Shown: positions 26,766 to 35,895 of the stretch, in pieces
How positions within the stretch are numbered: position 1 is the first letter of the stretch
How the letters are laid out: the number at the start of each line of letters is the position of its first letter
NCBI RefSeq assembly: GCF_003352465.1
Contig: NZ_CP031153.1
Coordinates: 3,682,001 to 3,746,000, forward strand
DNA: 64,000 bases
Source: Kordia sp. SMS9
GTDB lineage: Bacteria > Bacteroidota > Bacteroidia > Flavobacteriales > Flavobacteriaceae
Direction of reading: 5' to 3'
Notes under the pieces: generated by a model
The model's input: only the letters and a program-made list of their open reading frames with translations
What the model was told of the DNA's origin: nothing
Database searches by the model: none
Made by a program: the position numbers and the translations under genes

Positions 26766-29366
26766 ATGAAAAAAATTACACTTAAACTTTTTATGATTAT
26801 GTGTTTTTTGGGAACCTATATTGGTGTCTCTCAAACATTGAATCAAGCCGCAAGTTGGCCTAACGCAGGTTGGACACTTTCAGGTACATACACCGCAGGT
26901 GGATTGTTATCTGATCCGACAGGAGCAGGTACCTCATTTACATGGGATGATGATGCTGCAGGAAATGGCTCTGCGGACGACATTATTGCTACATCACCAG
27001 TAATCGATCTTACTGCTGCAAATGGAGCTGGAGAAACGTGGATCACTATCAACAGTGAATTCACATACAGAGCCCTTGGAGGCGATGTATTGATTATTGA
27101 AACGTATGATGCAGACGCAATGACATGGTCTACATTATATACGTTTGCAGGTAATGCTACAGTAAATGATTTTCAAACATGTGCTAACACACAAGCATAC
27201 ACTACACCAGTACTTGATATTTCTGGATTTACTCCTACACAATTATCTGGATTTCAATATCGTATTTCGTATGACGACCAAGGTGGTTGGCAATGGGGAT
27301 GGTGTGTAACCTCACCTACAATTACATCGGCAGCACCGCCATCATGTATTGATCCTTCTATGTTAACTGCAACAAACATCACAGATACTACAGCTGATTT
27401 AGGATGGACTGAAGGAGGAACTGCTACAGCATGGGATGTAGAAATTTTAACTAGTGGTACCATGCCAACAGGAACACCAACGGCTTCTGGCGTAATGAAT
27501 CCTTACGGAGCTACAGGACTTACAGCTGATACAGCATACGATTTTTATGTAAGAGCTGATTGTGGTGTAGCTGGAACATCTGCTTGGGTAGGACCATTCA
27601 CATTCTCAACAGCGTGTACATCAATTCCAGCACCATATACAGAAGATTTTGAAACATTTACACCAGCAGTAGATGCTGCATTTGCAGCAGAAAACTGTTG
27701 GACAGGAAGTAACACAGGAGGATCTTACTTTTGGGAATCTGCAGCTGGTACAGATGCAGGGTCAGGAGGAACAGGCCCATCACCAACGATTACTACTGGA
27801 AATTACTTTTATACAGAAGCATCAGGAGCAAGTAACGGAGACGTAGCTGAATTAGTTTCTCCATTGGTAGATTTATCAGGATTAACTGCACCTGCATTGA
27901 CGTTTAACTATCACATGTTTGGTGTACAAATAGGTACTTTAGATGTAATTGTTAATGGAACAACAAATGTTTGGACATTATCAGGTCAGCAACAAGGAAC
28001 TGATATTACAGCATGGGAATTAGCTGTAGTTGATTTAGCTGCGTATGCAGGACAATCTATTACTATTACATTCAGAGGAACTGCAGTAGGTACTTTTGAA
28101 GGAGATATTGCTATTGATAATGTATCATTTACGGAATTACCAGCATGTTCAGTGCCGAATGCGCTAACTGCTACTATGATTACAGATACATCAGCTGATT
28201 TAGGATGGACAGAAAACGGAACAGCTACAGTTTGGGATGTTGAAATCGTGGATATTACTGGTGGCGGAATGGCTACAGGAACACCAACGGCTTCAGGAGT
28301 TACAAATCCTTACTCAGCAATGGGGCTTACACAAAACAATGATTATGCTTTTTATGTAAGATCTGATTGTGGTGGAGGAACATTCTCTGGTTGGGCTGGA
28401 CCTTTTAACTTTTCAACACTTGAAACTTGCCCTACACCATCAGCGTTAACAGCAACCAATATTATGGAAACTACGGCTGATTTAGGCTGGACAGAAAACG
28501 GAACTGCAACCACTTGGAATATAGAGATCGTAGACCTAACTGCTGGAGGAATGGCAACAGGAACGCCAACTGCTTCTGGAGTAATGACGAATCCATACAA
28601 CGCAACAGGTTTAGTAGGCGATAATAGCTATGAATTTTATGTGCAAGCTGATTGTGGAGTCGATGGAACATCTGCATGGGCAGGACCATTTGCATTTGCT
28701 ACACCTTATGTAGCAGTACCACCATCTTGTTCTAATGGAATCTTCTTAGATTCAGGAGGACAATCAGGTGATTATGGTATTAACGAAAATATTACCTATA
28801 CAATTTGTCCAGATATGGCTGGTGATGGTGTAAATGTTGAATTTACGTTCTTCTCTGCTGAAAACAATGGTGCTACTGCATGTTGGGATGGTATGACCAT
28901 CTATGATGGACCAGATAATATGTCACCAACAATTGATTCACCAAATGGGTCACTTTGGTGCTGGGATAGAAATGATACACCAGCGGTAGGATCAGGTGAC
29001 TTGCAAGGAATGACAATTACGTCCACAGATGCATCAGGATGTTTAACATTTGTATTTACATCTGACGGATCAGTAACACGTCCAGGATGGACCGCTAATG
29101 TAACATGTACTCCTTTATCAATAGAATCTGCAGAAGTAAGAGGTTTTATTCACTATGTAGATACGGTAGAAAATACGTTTGTGGTAAATGCACAAAGTAC
29201 TATCAGTGCTATTGAAGTATACAACTTAGTTGGACAAATCATTACAACTTCTAAGCCTAATGCTCCAGCAGGACAAGCAAACTTAGGTTCCGTTAAAAAT
29301 GGCGTATACTTTGCAAGAGTAACCTTAGAAAATGGAAGAACTTCAGTAGTAAAATTTGTGAAGTAA
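26766..29366 (+). CDS. secreted modular FN3/MAM/CUB protein with T9SS tail (paralogue 1)
   Basis: Start chosen at 26766 (MKKITLKLFMIMCFLGTYIG, a good signal peptide); an upstream in-frame ATG would add 16 residues before the signal. The 866-residue protein has an N-terminal beta-sandwich (about 25-190), an FN3 domain (TATNITDTTADLGWTE), a MAM-like domain (YTEDFETF ... FEGDIAIDNVSF), two FN3 domains, a CUB-like domain (CSNGIFLDSGGQSGDYG ... WTANVTC) and a type A T9SS sorting tail ending in VVKFVK. Likely a surface adhesin or part of an extracellular enzyme complex, but no catalytic domain is seen. The gene downstream is a longer paralogue. Confidence 0.85.
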   Translation: MKKITLKLFMIMCFLGTYIGVSQTLNQAASWPNAGWTLSGTYTAGGLLSDPTGAGTSFTWDDDAAGNGSADDIIATSPVIDLTAANGAGETWITINSEFTYRALGGDVLIIETYDADAMTWSTLYTFAGNATVNDFQTCANTQAYTTPVLDISGFTPTQLSGFQYRISYDDQGGWQWGWCVTSPTITSAAPPSCIDPSMLTATNITDTTADLGWTEGGTATAWDVEILTSGTMPTGTPTASGVMNPYGATGLTADTAYDFYVRADCGVAGTSAWVGPFTFSTACTSIPAPYTEDFETFTPAVDAAFAAENCWTGSNTGGSYFWESAAGTDAGSGGTGPSPTITTGNYFYTEASGASNGDVAELVSPLVDLSGLTAPALTFNYHMFGVQIGTLDVIVNGTTNVWTLSGQQQGTDITAWELAVVDLAAYAGQSITITFRGTAVGTFEGDIAIDNVSFTELPACSVPNALTATMITDTSADLGWTENGTATVWDVEIVDITGGGMATGTPTASGVTNPYSAMGLTQNNDYAFYVRSDCGGGTFSGWAGPFNFSTLETCPTPSALTATNIMETTADLGWTENGTATTWNIEIVDLTAGGMATGTPTASGVMTNPYNATGLVGDNSYEFYVQADCGVDGTSAWAGPFAFATPYVAVPPSCSNGIFLDSGGQSGDYGINENITYTICPDMAGDGVNVEFTFFSAENNGATACWDGMTIYDGPDNMSPTIDSPNGSLWCWDRNDTPAVGSGDLQGMTITSTDASGCLTFVFTSDGSVTRPGWTANVTCTPLSIESAEVRGFIHYVDTVENTFVVNAQSTISAIEVYNLVGQIITTSKPNAPAGQANLGSVKNGVYFARVTLENGRTSVVKFVK

Positions 29367-29389
29367 TCTTACAAAAAATAAACATCATT

Positions 29390-29420
29390 AAAAGCTGTTC
29401 ATTCTTGAGCAGCTTTTTTT
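29390..29420 (+). terminator. intrinsic terminator after modular paralogue 1
   Basis: Stem aaaagctgttc / gagcagctttt (11 bp, one G-U) with a 6-nt loop, followed by a T run. Nearly the same hairpin follows paralogue 2, so the terminator was duplicated with the gene. Confidence 0.88.
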
Positions 29421-29490
29421 GTTTATCTATATGATATACAAATAAATAATTCATATATTTAGCATTACAACTAGCTAAAACTAATAACAA

Positions 29491-32400
29491 ATGAAAAAAA
29501 CTACAATTAAAATTTTTTGTATAATGTTTTTTGTGTGTACCTATCTAGGTTTCTCACAAACATTAAATCAAAATGCAATGTGGCCAAATCCAGCTTGGTC
29601 GCTAACAGGAACTTACAATGCAGATCCTTCGGCTCTTGAGGCTGATCCTACGGTTACAGCAAACTTTGCCTTTGATGACGATGATGCTGGAAATGGAAGT
29701 GATGATGACATCGCTGCAGAATCACCAGTTATTGATTTAACAGCTGCATTCATGGCAGGAGAAACATGGATTACCGTGTCTGGAAACCTTGTTTACAATT
29801 ATAATAATGACGACATTCTACAATTCGAATATTGGGATGCAGATGCAAGTACTTGGAATGTATTCAGTGGACCAATTGATGCTGACACAGCTACACCTCC
29901 AACAAATAATTTTTGTGCTGGTACTAGCGAAGCTTACACAACAGATGTTCTTAATATCGTAGGATTTACACCAACACAATTATCCGGATTTAGATACAGA
30001 ATCTATTTTGACGATTTAGTAGGTGGACCAGGGTTTGAGTGGGGATTTTGTTTTGATGCTCCAACAATCACTTCGGCAACACCGCCATCATGTCCAGATC
30101 CATCTATGTTAATGGCAGCGAATATTACTGATACGACTGCAGATTTATCATGGACAGAAAGCGGATCAGCAACAGCATGGGATATTGAAGTTGTCACTAC
30201 AGGAACACCTCCAACAGGTACACCAACAGCAACGGCAGTTACAAATCCATATACACTAACAGGTCTTACGGAAAATACAGAATACGACTATTATGTAAGA
30301 GCAAATTGCGGTGTTGACGGCACTTCTGCTTTTATTGGACCTTTTACATTCAGAACTGCTTGTGCAGCAATAGCAGCGCCTTACACGGAAAACTTTGAAA
30401 CTTTTACGACAGGAGGTGCAGCATTTATATTCGAAAACTGCTGGACAGGAACAGGCGGCGGATACTATTGGGAATCTGCACCAGGAACTGATAATGGATC
30501 GGCCGGAACAGGACCAGACCCAACGATTACTACAGGAAATTATTTTTATACAGAAGCATCTAATGGATCTTCTGGAGACACTACAGAGTTAATCTCTCCG
30601 TTAATAGATTTAACAGCTCTTGCGGCACCAGCATTGACGTTTAACTATCACATGTTTGGTGTACAAATAGGAACTTTAGATGTATTGGTAAATGGAACAA
30701 CAAATGTATGGTCTTTATCTGGAGAACAGCAAGCTAGTGCAACGGCTCCTTGGGAACTTGCAGTGGTAAACTTATCTGCGTATGCAGGGCAAACGATAAC
30801 TGTTACTTTCAGAGGAACGAGCGCAGGAACATTTGAAGGAGATATCTCAATAGATAATATAGCATTTACAGAATTACCATCTTGTGCTGCGCCAAACGCA
30901 CTCACAGCTACAAACATTGATGGTTTCTCTGCGGATTTAGGTTGGACAGAAAACGGAACAGCAACCGTATGGAATATCGAATTAGTTGATATCACTGGCG
31001 GTGGAACAGCAACAGGAACGCCAACAGCTTCAGGTATTACTACAAATCCTTACAGCGCGACTGGGTTAGAAACAACTAATGATTACGAATTTTATGTGCA
31101 AGCAGATTGTGGTGTTGATGGCACTTCCGCATGGGTTGGACCATTTGCATTTTCTACAACTGTAGCATGTCCAGAACCAACTGCTTTAACAGCAACTAAT
31201 ATATTAACTACATCTGCTGACTTAGGATGGACAGCCGGAGGTTCAGAAACCTTATGGGATGTTGAAATCGTTGATATCACAGGAGGTGGAACTGCTACAG
31301 GAACTCCAACAGCAACGGGAGTAGCAAACCCTTACTCTGCTACTGGCTTAACAGATGACAATACTTATGAATTCTATGTAAGAGCCGACTGTGGAGGTAA
31401 TGGAACTTCTACATGGGCAGGACCATTTACCTTTACAACTGCATGTAATGCACTTGTGGCTCCATATACAGAAGATTTCGAAACATTTACAACAGGAGGT
31501 TCAGCTTTTACAAATGAAAACTGTTGGACAGGAACAGGTGGTACTTATTATTGGGAATCTGCTCCAGGAACGGATGCCGGTTCAGGAGGAACAGGACCAT
31601 CACCAACTATTACTACTGGAAACTATTTTTACACAGAAGCATCAGCAGGAGCAAGTGGTGATACAACAGATTTAATATCTCCGTTAGTAGATTTATCTGG
31701 ATTAACTGTACCAGCATTGATTTTTAACTATCACATGTATGGCGGACAAATAGGAACTCTAGATGTACTCGTAAATGGAACAACAAATGTTTGGACATTA
31801 AGTGGAGAACAACAAACATCTGATACAGCTCCTTGGGAATTGGCGGTAGTTGACTTATCTGCCTTTGCAGGTCAAACAATATCTGTGACATTCAGAGGAA
31901 CAAGTGCAGGTACCTTTGAAGGAGACATTTCTATTGACAATGTATCTTTTACAGAATTCCCAGCATGTGCAACACCTAATGCTTTAAATGCAACAAACTT
32001 AACAGATACAGCTGCCGATTTAGGATGGACGGAAAACGGAACAGCTACAGCTTGGGACATAGAAATTGTGGATATAACTGGAAGCGGAATGGCTACAGGA
32101 ACACCAACAGTTTCTGGAGTCATGAATCCTTACACAGCTACAGGACTCACACAAAATAATGATTATTGTTTTTATGTAAGAGCCGATTGTGGTGGAGGAA
32201 CATTCTCAGCGTGGGCTGGACCATTCTGCTTTACAACATTGGAAACTTGTCCTGCACCATCAGCGTTGACAGCTACCAATATTATGGAAACTTCTGCTGA
32301 TTTAGGTTGGACAGAAAACGGAACTTCAACTCTTTGGAACATCGAAATTGTTGACATCACTGCTGGCGGAACGGTAACTGGAACTGCCACTGATGAAGGA

Positions 32401-33186
32401 GTTACCACAAATCCGTTCACTGCAACAGGTTTAGTTGGAGATAATAGCTACGAGTTTTATGTACAGGCTGATTGTGGTGTAGATGGCGTATCTGCTTGGG
32501 CAGGACCGTTTTCTTTCAGTACACCTTATGTAGCTGTACCGCCAGATTGTACAAATGGTATCTTCTTAGATTCAGGAGGACAATCAGGTAACTACGGTAT
32601 TAGTGAAAATATTACCTATACAATTTGTCCAGACATGGCAGGTGAAGCGGTAACAGTAGAATTTACATTCTTTTCTTTAGAAAACAATGGAGCTACTGGA
32701 TGTTGGGATGGATTAACAATTCATGATGGGCCAGACAATATGGCTGCCACAATTGATTCACCTAATGGACCACTTTGGTGTTGGGATAGAAACGATATGC
32801 CAGCAGAAGGTTCAGGAGATTTACAAGGAATGATGATTACATCTTCAGACGCTTCTGGATGTTTAACATTTGTATTTACATCTGATACCTCAGTAACAAG
32901 ACCAGGATGGACAGCAAATGTTACCTGTGGACCATTATCTGTAGAATCTGCTGAAGTGAGAGGTTTTGTACACTATGTAAACACAAACAATAATAGCTTT
33001 GTAGTAAACTCGCAAAGTATTATTGAGTCCATTGAAGTATATAACTTAGTTGGACAAACGATTACACGTGTAGAACCAAATGCATCTGAAGGTGCAGCAT
33101 TCTTAACTTCTGCCAGAAACGGAGTGTACTTTGCAAGAGTAACCTTAGAAAATGGAAGAACTTCAGTCGTCAAATTCGTGAAGTAA
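29491..33186 (+). CDS. secreted modular FN3/MAM/CUB protein with T9SS tail (paralogue 2)
   Basis: A 1231-residue paralogue of the previous protein. Signal peptide about 1-22 (ends GFSQ), N-terminal beta-sandwich, then FN3, MAM, FN3, FN3, MAM, FN3, FN3, CUB-like domain and T9SS sorting tail. Compared with paralogue 1 it has one extra FN3-FN3-MAM block. The C-terminal 80 residues and the signal region are near-identical between the two, and many stretches match at DNA level. The FN3 units repeat the TATNI....ADLGWTE.G and FYV(R/Q)ADCG phrases. No catalytic domain is recognised; adhesion or gliding-related surface function is a reasonable guess only. Confidence 0.87.
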   Translation: MKKTTIKIFCIMFFVCTYLGFSQTLNQNAMWPNPAWSLTGTYNADPSALEADPTVTANFAFDDDDAGNGSDDDIAAESPVIDLTAAFMAGETWITVSGNLVYNYNNDDILQFEYWDADASTWNVFSGPIDADTATPPTNNFCAGTSEAYTTDVLNIVGFTPTQLSGFRYRIYFDDLVGGPGFEWGFCFDAPTITSATPPSCPDPSMLMAANITDTTADLSWTESGSATAWDIEVVTTGTPPTGTPTATAVTNPYTLTGLTENTEYDYYVRANCGVDGTSAFIGPFTFRTACAAIAAPYTENFETFTTGGAAFIFENCWTGTGGGYYWESAPGTDNGSAGTGPDPTITTGNYFYTEASNGSSGDTTELISPLIDLTALAAPALTFNYHMFGVQIGTLDVLVNGTTNVWSLSGEQQASATAPWELAVVNLSAYAGQTITVTFRGTSAGTFEGDISIDNIAFTELPSCAAPNALTATNIDGFSADLGWTENGTATVWNIELVDITGGGTATGTPTASGITTNPYSATGLETTNDYEFYVQADCGVDGTSAWVGPFAFSTTVACPEPTALTATNILTTSADLGWTAGGSETLWDVEIVDITGGGTATGTPTATGVANPYSATGLTDDNTYEFYVRADCGGNGTSTWAGPFTFTTACNALVAPYTEDFETFTTGGSAFTNENCWTGTGGTYYWESAPGTDAGSGGTGPSPTITTGNYFYTEASAGASGDTTDLISPLVDLSGLTVPALIFNYHMYGGQIGTLDVLVNGTTNVWTLSGEQQTSDTAPWELAVVDLSAFAGQTISVTFRGTSAGTFEGDISIDNVSFTEFPACATPNALNATNLTDTAADLGWTENGTATAWDIEIVDITGSGMATGTPTVSGVMNPYTATGLTQNNDYCFYVRADCGGGTFSAWAGPFCFTTLETCPAPSALTATNIMETSADLGWTENGTSTLWNIEIVDITAGGTVTGTATDEGVTTNPFTATGLVGDNSYEFYVQADCGVDGVSAWAGPFSFSTPYVAVPPDCTNGIFLDSGGQSGNYGISENITYTICPDMAGEAVTVEFTFFSLENNGATGCWDGLTIHDGPDNMAATIDSPNGPLWCWDRNDMPAEGSGDLQGMMITSSDASGCLTFVFTSDTSVTRPGWTANVTCGPLSVESAEVRGFVHYVNTNNNSFVVNSQSIIESIEVYNLVGQTITRVEPNASEGAAFLTSARNGVYFARVTLENGRTSVVKFVK

Positions 33187-33210
33187 CTTTCTAAACATAT
33201 ATTTATCATT

Positions 33211-33241
33211 AAAAGCTGTTCTTCATTGAACAGCTTTTTTT
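33211..33241 (+). terminator. intrinsic terminator after modular paralogue 2
   Basis: Perfect 11-bp stem (aaaagctgttc / gaacagctttt) with a 6-nt loop and a T run. It overlaps the promoter-like TTG of the next gene. Confidence 0.92.
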
Positions 33242-33256
33242 GTTTCGCTATATTTG
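33226..33256 (+). promoter_or_regulatory. promoter of the glycosyltransferase operon overlapping the terminator
   Basis: TTG at 33226-33228, 20 bp spacer, TATATTTG at 33249-33256: a full Bacteroidota -33/-7 pair. The -7 box ends only 4 bp before the ATG at 33261, so the mRNA would be leaderless or nearly so. Confidence 0.6.
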
Positions 33257-33260
33257 CGGC

Positions 33261-34268
33261 ATGCAAATAACATTTTCCATTGTGGTTCCTGTATACAACA
33301 GACCAGATGAAGTAGCAGAACTATTAGAAAGTATTTCTAAACAAACCTTTCAAGAAGATGTTGAAGTGGTTATTGTAGAAGATGGTTCTACGCTACCCGC
33401 AAAAGATGTGGTAGCTCCGTATACAGATTCGCTAAACATTAGCTATTACTTCAAACCAAATTCAGGACCTGGCGATTCACGCAATTATGGAATGAAACGC
33501 GCCAAAGGAAACTATTATCTTATCTTTGATTCAGACTGTATTTTACCACCGCAATATTTATCAGAAGTTTCAAAAGCATTAGAAAACAAGTATGTTGATT
33601 GTTTTGGTGGACCAGATGCAGCACATAGTTCCTTCACAGACATACAAAAAGCAATCAGCTATGCAATGACTTCACTTTTAACTACAGGTGGAATTCGTGG
33701 CAGAAAAAAGGCAGTCAATAAATTTCAACCAAGAAGTTTCAATATGGGCATTTCTAAAGCAGCCTTTGAAGCCACACAAGGTTTTGGACAAATTCACCCA
33801 GGAGAAGATCCTGATCTCACCATTCGCATTTGGAACGCGGGTTACGAAACACTACTCATTCCAGAAGCGTATGTGTATCACAAACGTAGAATTTCTTGGA
33901 AAAAATTTTATATTCAAGTCAATAAGTTTGGAATGGTGCGTCCAATACTAAACTCGTGGCATCCGGAAACGGCAAAACTTACGTATTGGTTTCCTACGTT
34001 ATTTTGTGTTGGTTTACTAGTTTCTATAGTATTGAGCATATTTTTTGTTTTTCATTGGTTTTTAATAGGATATGCTGTATATTTTAGTATCCTATTGCTA
34101 GATGCTTTCCGAACAACGAAAAGTGTCAAAATTGCGATATTATCCATCATTGCGGTGTGTATTCAATTTTATGGCTATGGTGTTGGATTTCTAAAATCGA
34201 CCATCGCACTAAAACTATTTAAACAAAAACCTGAAGAATGCTTTCCGAAGCTCTTCTTTAAAAAATAA
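33261..34268 (+). CDS. family 2 glycosyltransferase with C-terminal membrane helices
   Basis: A 335-residue GT-A enzyme starting MQITFSIVVPVYNRPDEV; the ATG at 33240 upstream is rejected because it lies in the terminator and before the -7 box. VEDGS is the nucleotide-sugar site, LIFDSDC carries the DxD metal motif, and PGEDPDLTIRIWNAGY provides the acceptor-side ED motif. Residues about 240-310 form two or three membrane helices, so it acts at the inner membrane on a lipid-linked or surface polysaccharide. It starts an operon with the YbbR-like gene (2 bp later) and coaE. Substrate is unknown. Confidence 0.88.
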   Translation: MQITFSIVVPVYNRPDEVAELLESISKQTFQEDVEVVIVEDGSTLPAKDVVAPYTDSLNISYYFKPNSGPGDSRNYGMKRAKGNYYLIFDSDCILPPQYLSEVSKALENKYVDCFGGPDAAHSSFTDIQKAISYAMTSLLTTGGIRGRKKAVNKFQPRSFNMGISKAAFEATQGFGQIHPGEDPDLTIRIWNAGYETLLIPEAYVYHKRRISWKKFYIQVNKFGMVRPILNSWHPETAKLTYWFPTLFCVGLLVSIVLSIFFVFHWFLIGYAVYFSILLLDAFRTTKSVKIAILSIIAVCIQFYGYGVGFLKSTIALKLFKQKPEECFPKLFFKK

Positions 34269-34270
34269 AC

Positions 34271-35233
34271 ATGCTTAAAGGAATTAAAAGTTTATTTGCA
34301 GAAATATTTAAAAAGAAAAAGATAAACGTGTTTCTTCTCTTTTTCTTGATTTCTTTTGTGGTGTGGACACTCGTAAAGCTTGCCAATACGTACACAGATA
34401 CGGTGGTCATGAAAGTAGTATATGCAAATTTGGCCGACGATAAAATTCTATTAGGAGGTGATGAAAGTATGCTGCAAGTGCAAGTGAAAACGACAGGTTT
34501 TCGCATGTTGCGACAAAAATTCTTTACAAAAGAAGTAGAAGTTGATCTGAATAAAGTTTCCAAAGCAAACAAAGAAAACACTTTTTATGTATTGGCAGAT
34601 GCTGCTGTAAATAAACATTTGTATCAAGAAATTGAAATTTTAAAAGTATCACCAGACACCTTATTTTTTACCTTAGGAAAGAACAAAACCAAACGTGTTC
34701 CCGTAATTCATCAATTAGAATTGGAATTTGAAAAAGGCTATAATCTGTATGATTCCTTACGTGTAGCACCAGAATTTATAGACATTTCTGGTCCTGAAGA
34801 TGTTGTAGATGAAGTAAAAGTTGTGTACACTGAAATCAAACAATTGGAAGCGATCAATACCGATATTGATCTAACATTACAATTGCTTAAAAATGATTCT
34901 TTAAAGCGTTTAACATATGCACAACCAACGGTAAAAGCAATTGCGAAAGTAGATAAATACACGGAAGGAAAACTGAGCATTCCATTACAAGTACAAAATC
35001 TTCCGCAAGGATATTCCATCAAGCTATTTCCTAAAGAAGTAAGCGTTACGTTTACCACAAATGTTTCTGACTTTAATGAAATTACACAAAACGACTTTAC
35101 CATGTATTGCGATTACAACGATGTAAAAAACACGAATGCTTCCTTTTTCATTCCGAAATTGGCTAAGTTTCCAACATCGTTGAAGAGTTATCGCATTGAA
35201 AACAAAAAAATAAACTTTTTAATCAAAAAATGA
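34271..35233 (+). CDS. YbbR-like (CdaR-like) membrane-anchored protein
   Basis: A 320-residue protein with one N-terminal membrane helix (INVFLLFFLISFVVWTLVKL, about 17-36) and an extracytoplasmic body. The body contains two or three YbbR-like repeats, seen in KVSPDTLFFTLGKNKTKRVPV, APEFIDISGPEDVVDEV and LPQGYSIKLFPKEVSVTF. In Firmicutes, CdaR with these repeats controls the c-di-AMP cyclase; no cyclase gene is adjacent here, so that role is not implied. In Flavobacteria this gene often precedes coaE, as here with a 4-bp overlap (ATGA). Confidence 0.82.
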   Translation: MLKGIKSLFAEIFKKKKINVFLLFFLISFVVWTLVKLANTYTDTVVMKVVYANLADDKILLGGDESMLQVQVKTTGFRMLRQKFFTKEVEVDLNKVSKANKENTFYVLADAAVNKHLYQEIEILKVSPDTLFFTLGKNKTKRVPVIHQLELEFEKGYNLYDSLRVAPEFIDISGPEDVVDEVKVVYTEIKQLEAINTDIDLTLQLLKNDSLKRLTYAQPTVKAIAKVDKYTEGKLSIPLQVQNLPQGYSIKLFPKEVSVTFTTNVSDFNEITQNDFTMYCDYNDVKNTNASFFIPKLAKFPTSLKSYRIENKKINFLIKK

Positions 35234-35823
35234 TTGTAGGACTTACAGGCGGCATTGGCAGCGGAAAAACCACCATTGCAAACATGTTTCATGAATTGGG
35301 CGTTTCTATCTATATTGCGGATGTTGAAGCGAAAAAGCTGATGAATGCTTCTAAGGAAATCAAAGAAGAACTGATGGCTGCTTTTGGTGCAAAAACCTAT
35401 GTTGATGGAGAACTCAACCGAAGTTATTTGTCAAACATTGTATTCAATCAGCCAGAAAAACTTCAACAAATCAACGCCATTGTGCATCCGCGTGTTGGTC
35501 AGCATTTTAAAGATTGGTATGCGGCTCGAAGCAAAGAAACCTATATTATAAAAGAAGCAGCGATTCTTTTTGAAAATGGTTCTTACCAACAATGCGATAA
35601 AATCATCACAGTAGTCGCGCCCTTAGAAACACGTTTTCAACGTTTGCTAAAGAGAGACCAAACCACACGGGAAGCCATTCAAAGTCGCATGGACAATCAG
35701 TGGACTGATGCCAAAAAAATAGCACTTTCTGATTATGTAATTCACAACGAAGACTTGGAAAAAGCAAAAGAACAAGTCGCTAAAATTCATCAAGAAATAT
35801 CGCTGTTACGCTCGAAAATCTGA
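35230..35823 (+). CDS. coaE: dephospho-CoA kinase
   Basis: A 197-residue P-loop kinase for the last step of CoA synthesis. Walker A is GLTGGIGSGKTTIANMF at the N-terminus, followed by ISIYIADVEAKKLM (substrate side), IVHPRVGQHF, and the lid region RLLKRDQTTREAIQSRMDNQ. The C-terminal DYVIHNEDLE is typical. Length is standard. Its start overlaps the YbbR-like gene by 4 bp. coaBC is also in this window, but in a different operon. Confidence 0.96.
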   Translation: MIVGLTGGIGSGKTTIANMFHELGVSIYIADVEAKKLMNASKEIKEELMAAFGAKTYVDGELNRSYLSNIVFNQPEKLQQINAIVHPRVGQHFKDWYAARSKETYIIKEAAILFENGSYQQCDKIITVVAPLETRFQRLLKRDQTTREAIQSRMDNQWTDAKKIALSDYVIHNEDLEKAKEQVAKIHQEISLLRSKI

Positions 35824-35895
35824 TGAAATTAACATATTTGTTAAGGTTTGGTTAAAAAGTTAATATAACCGATATTATACGTTAATTTTGATCAA

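Noticed and set aside
30395..31675. Alternative-frame open stretches inside the FN3/MAM genes
   Set aside because: They are repeats of the same shadow frame caused by the repeated domains and lack any protein-like features.
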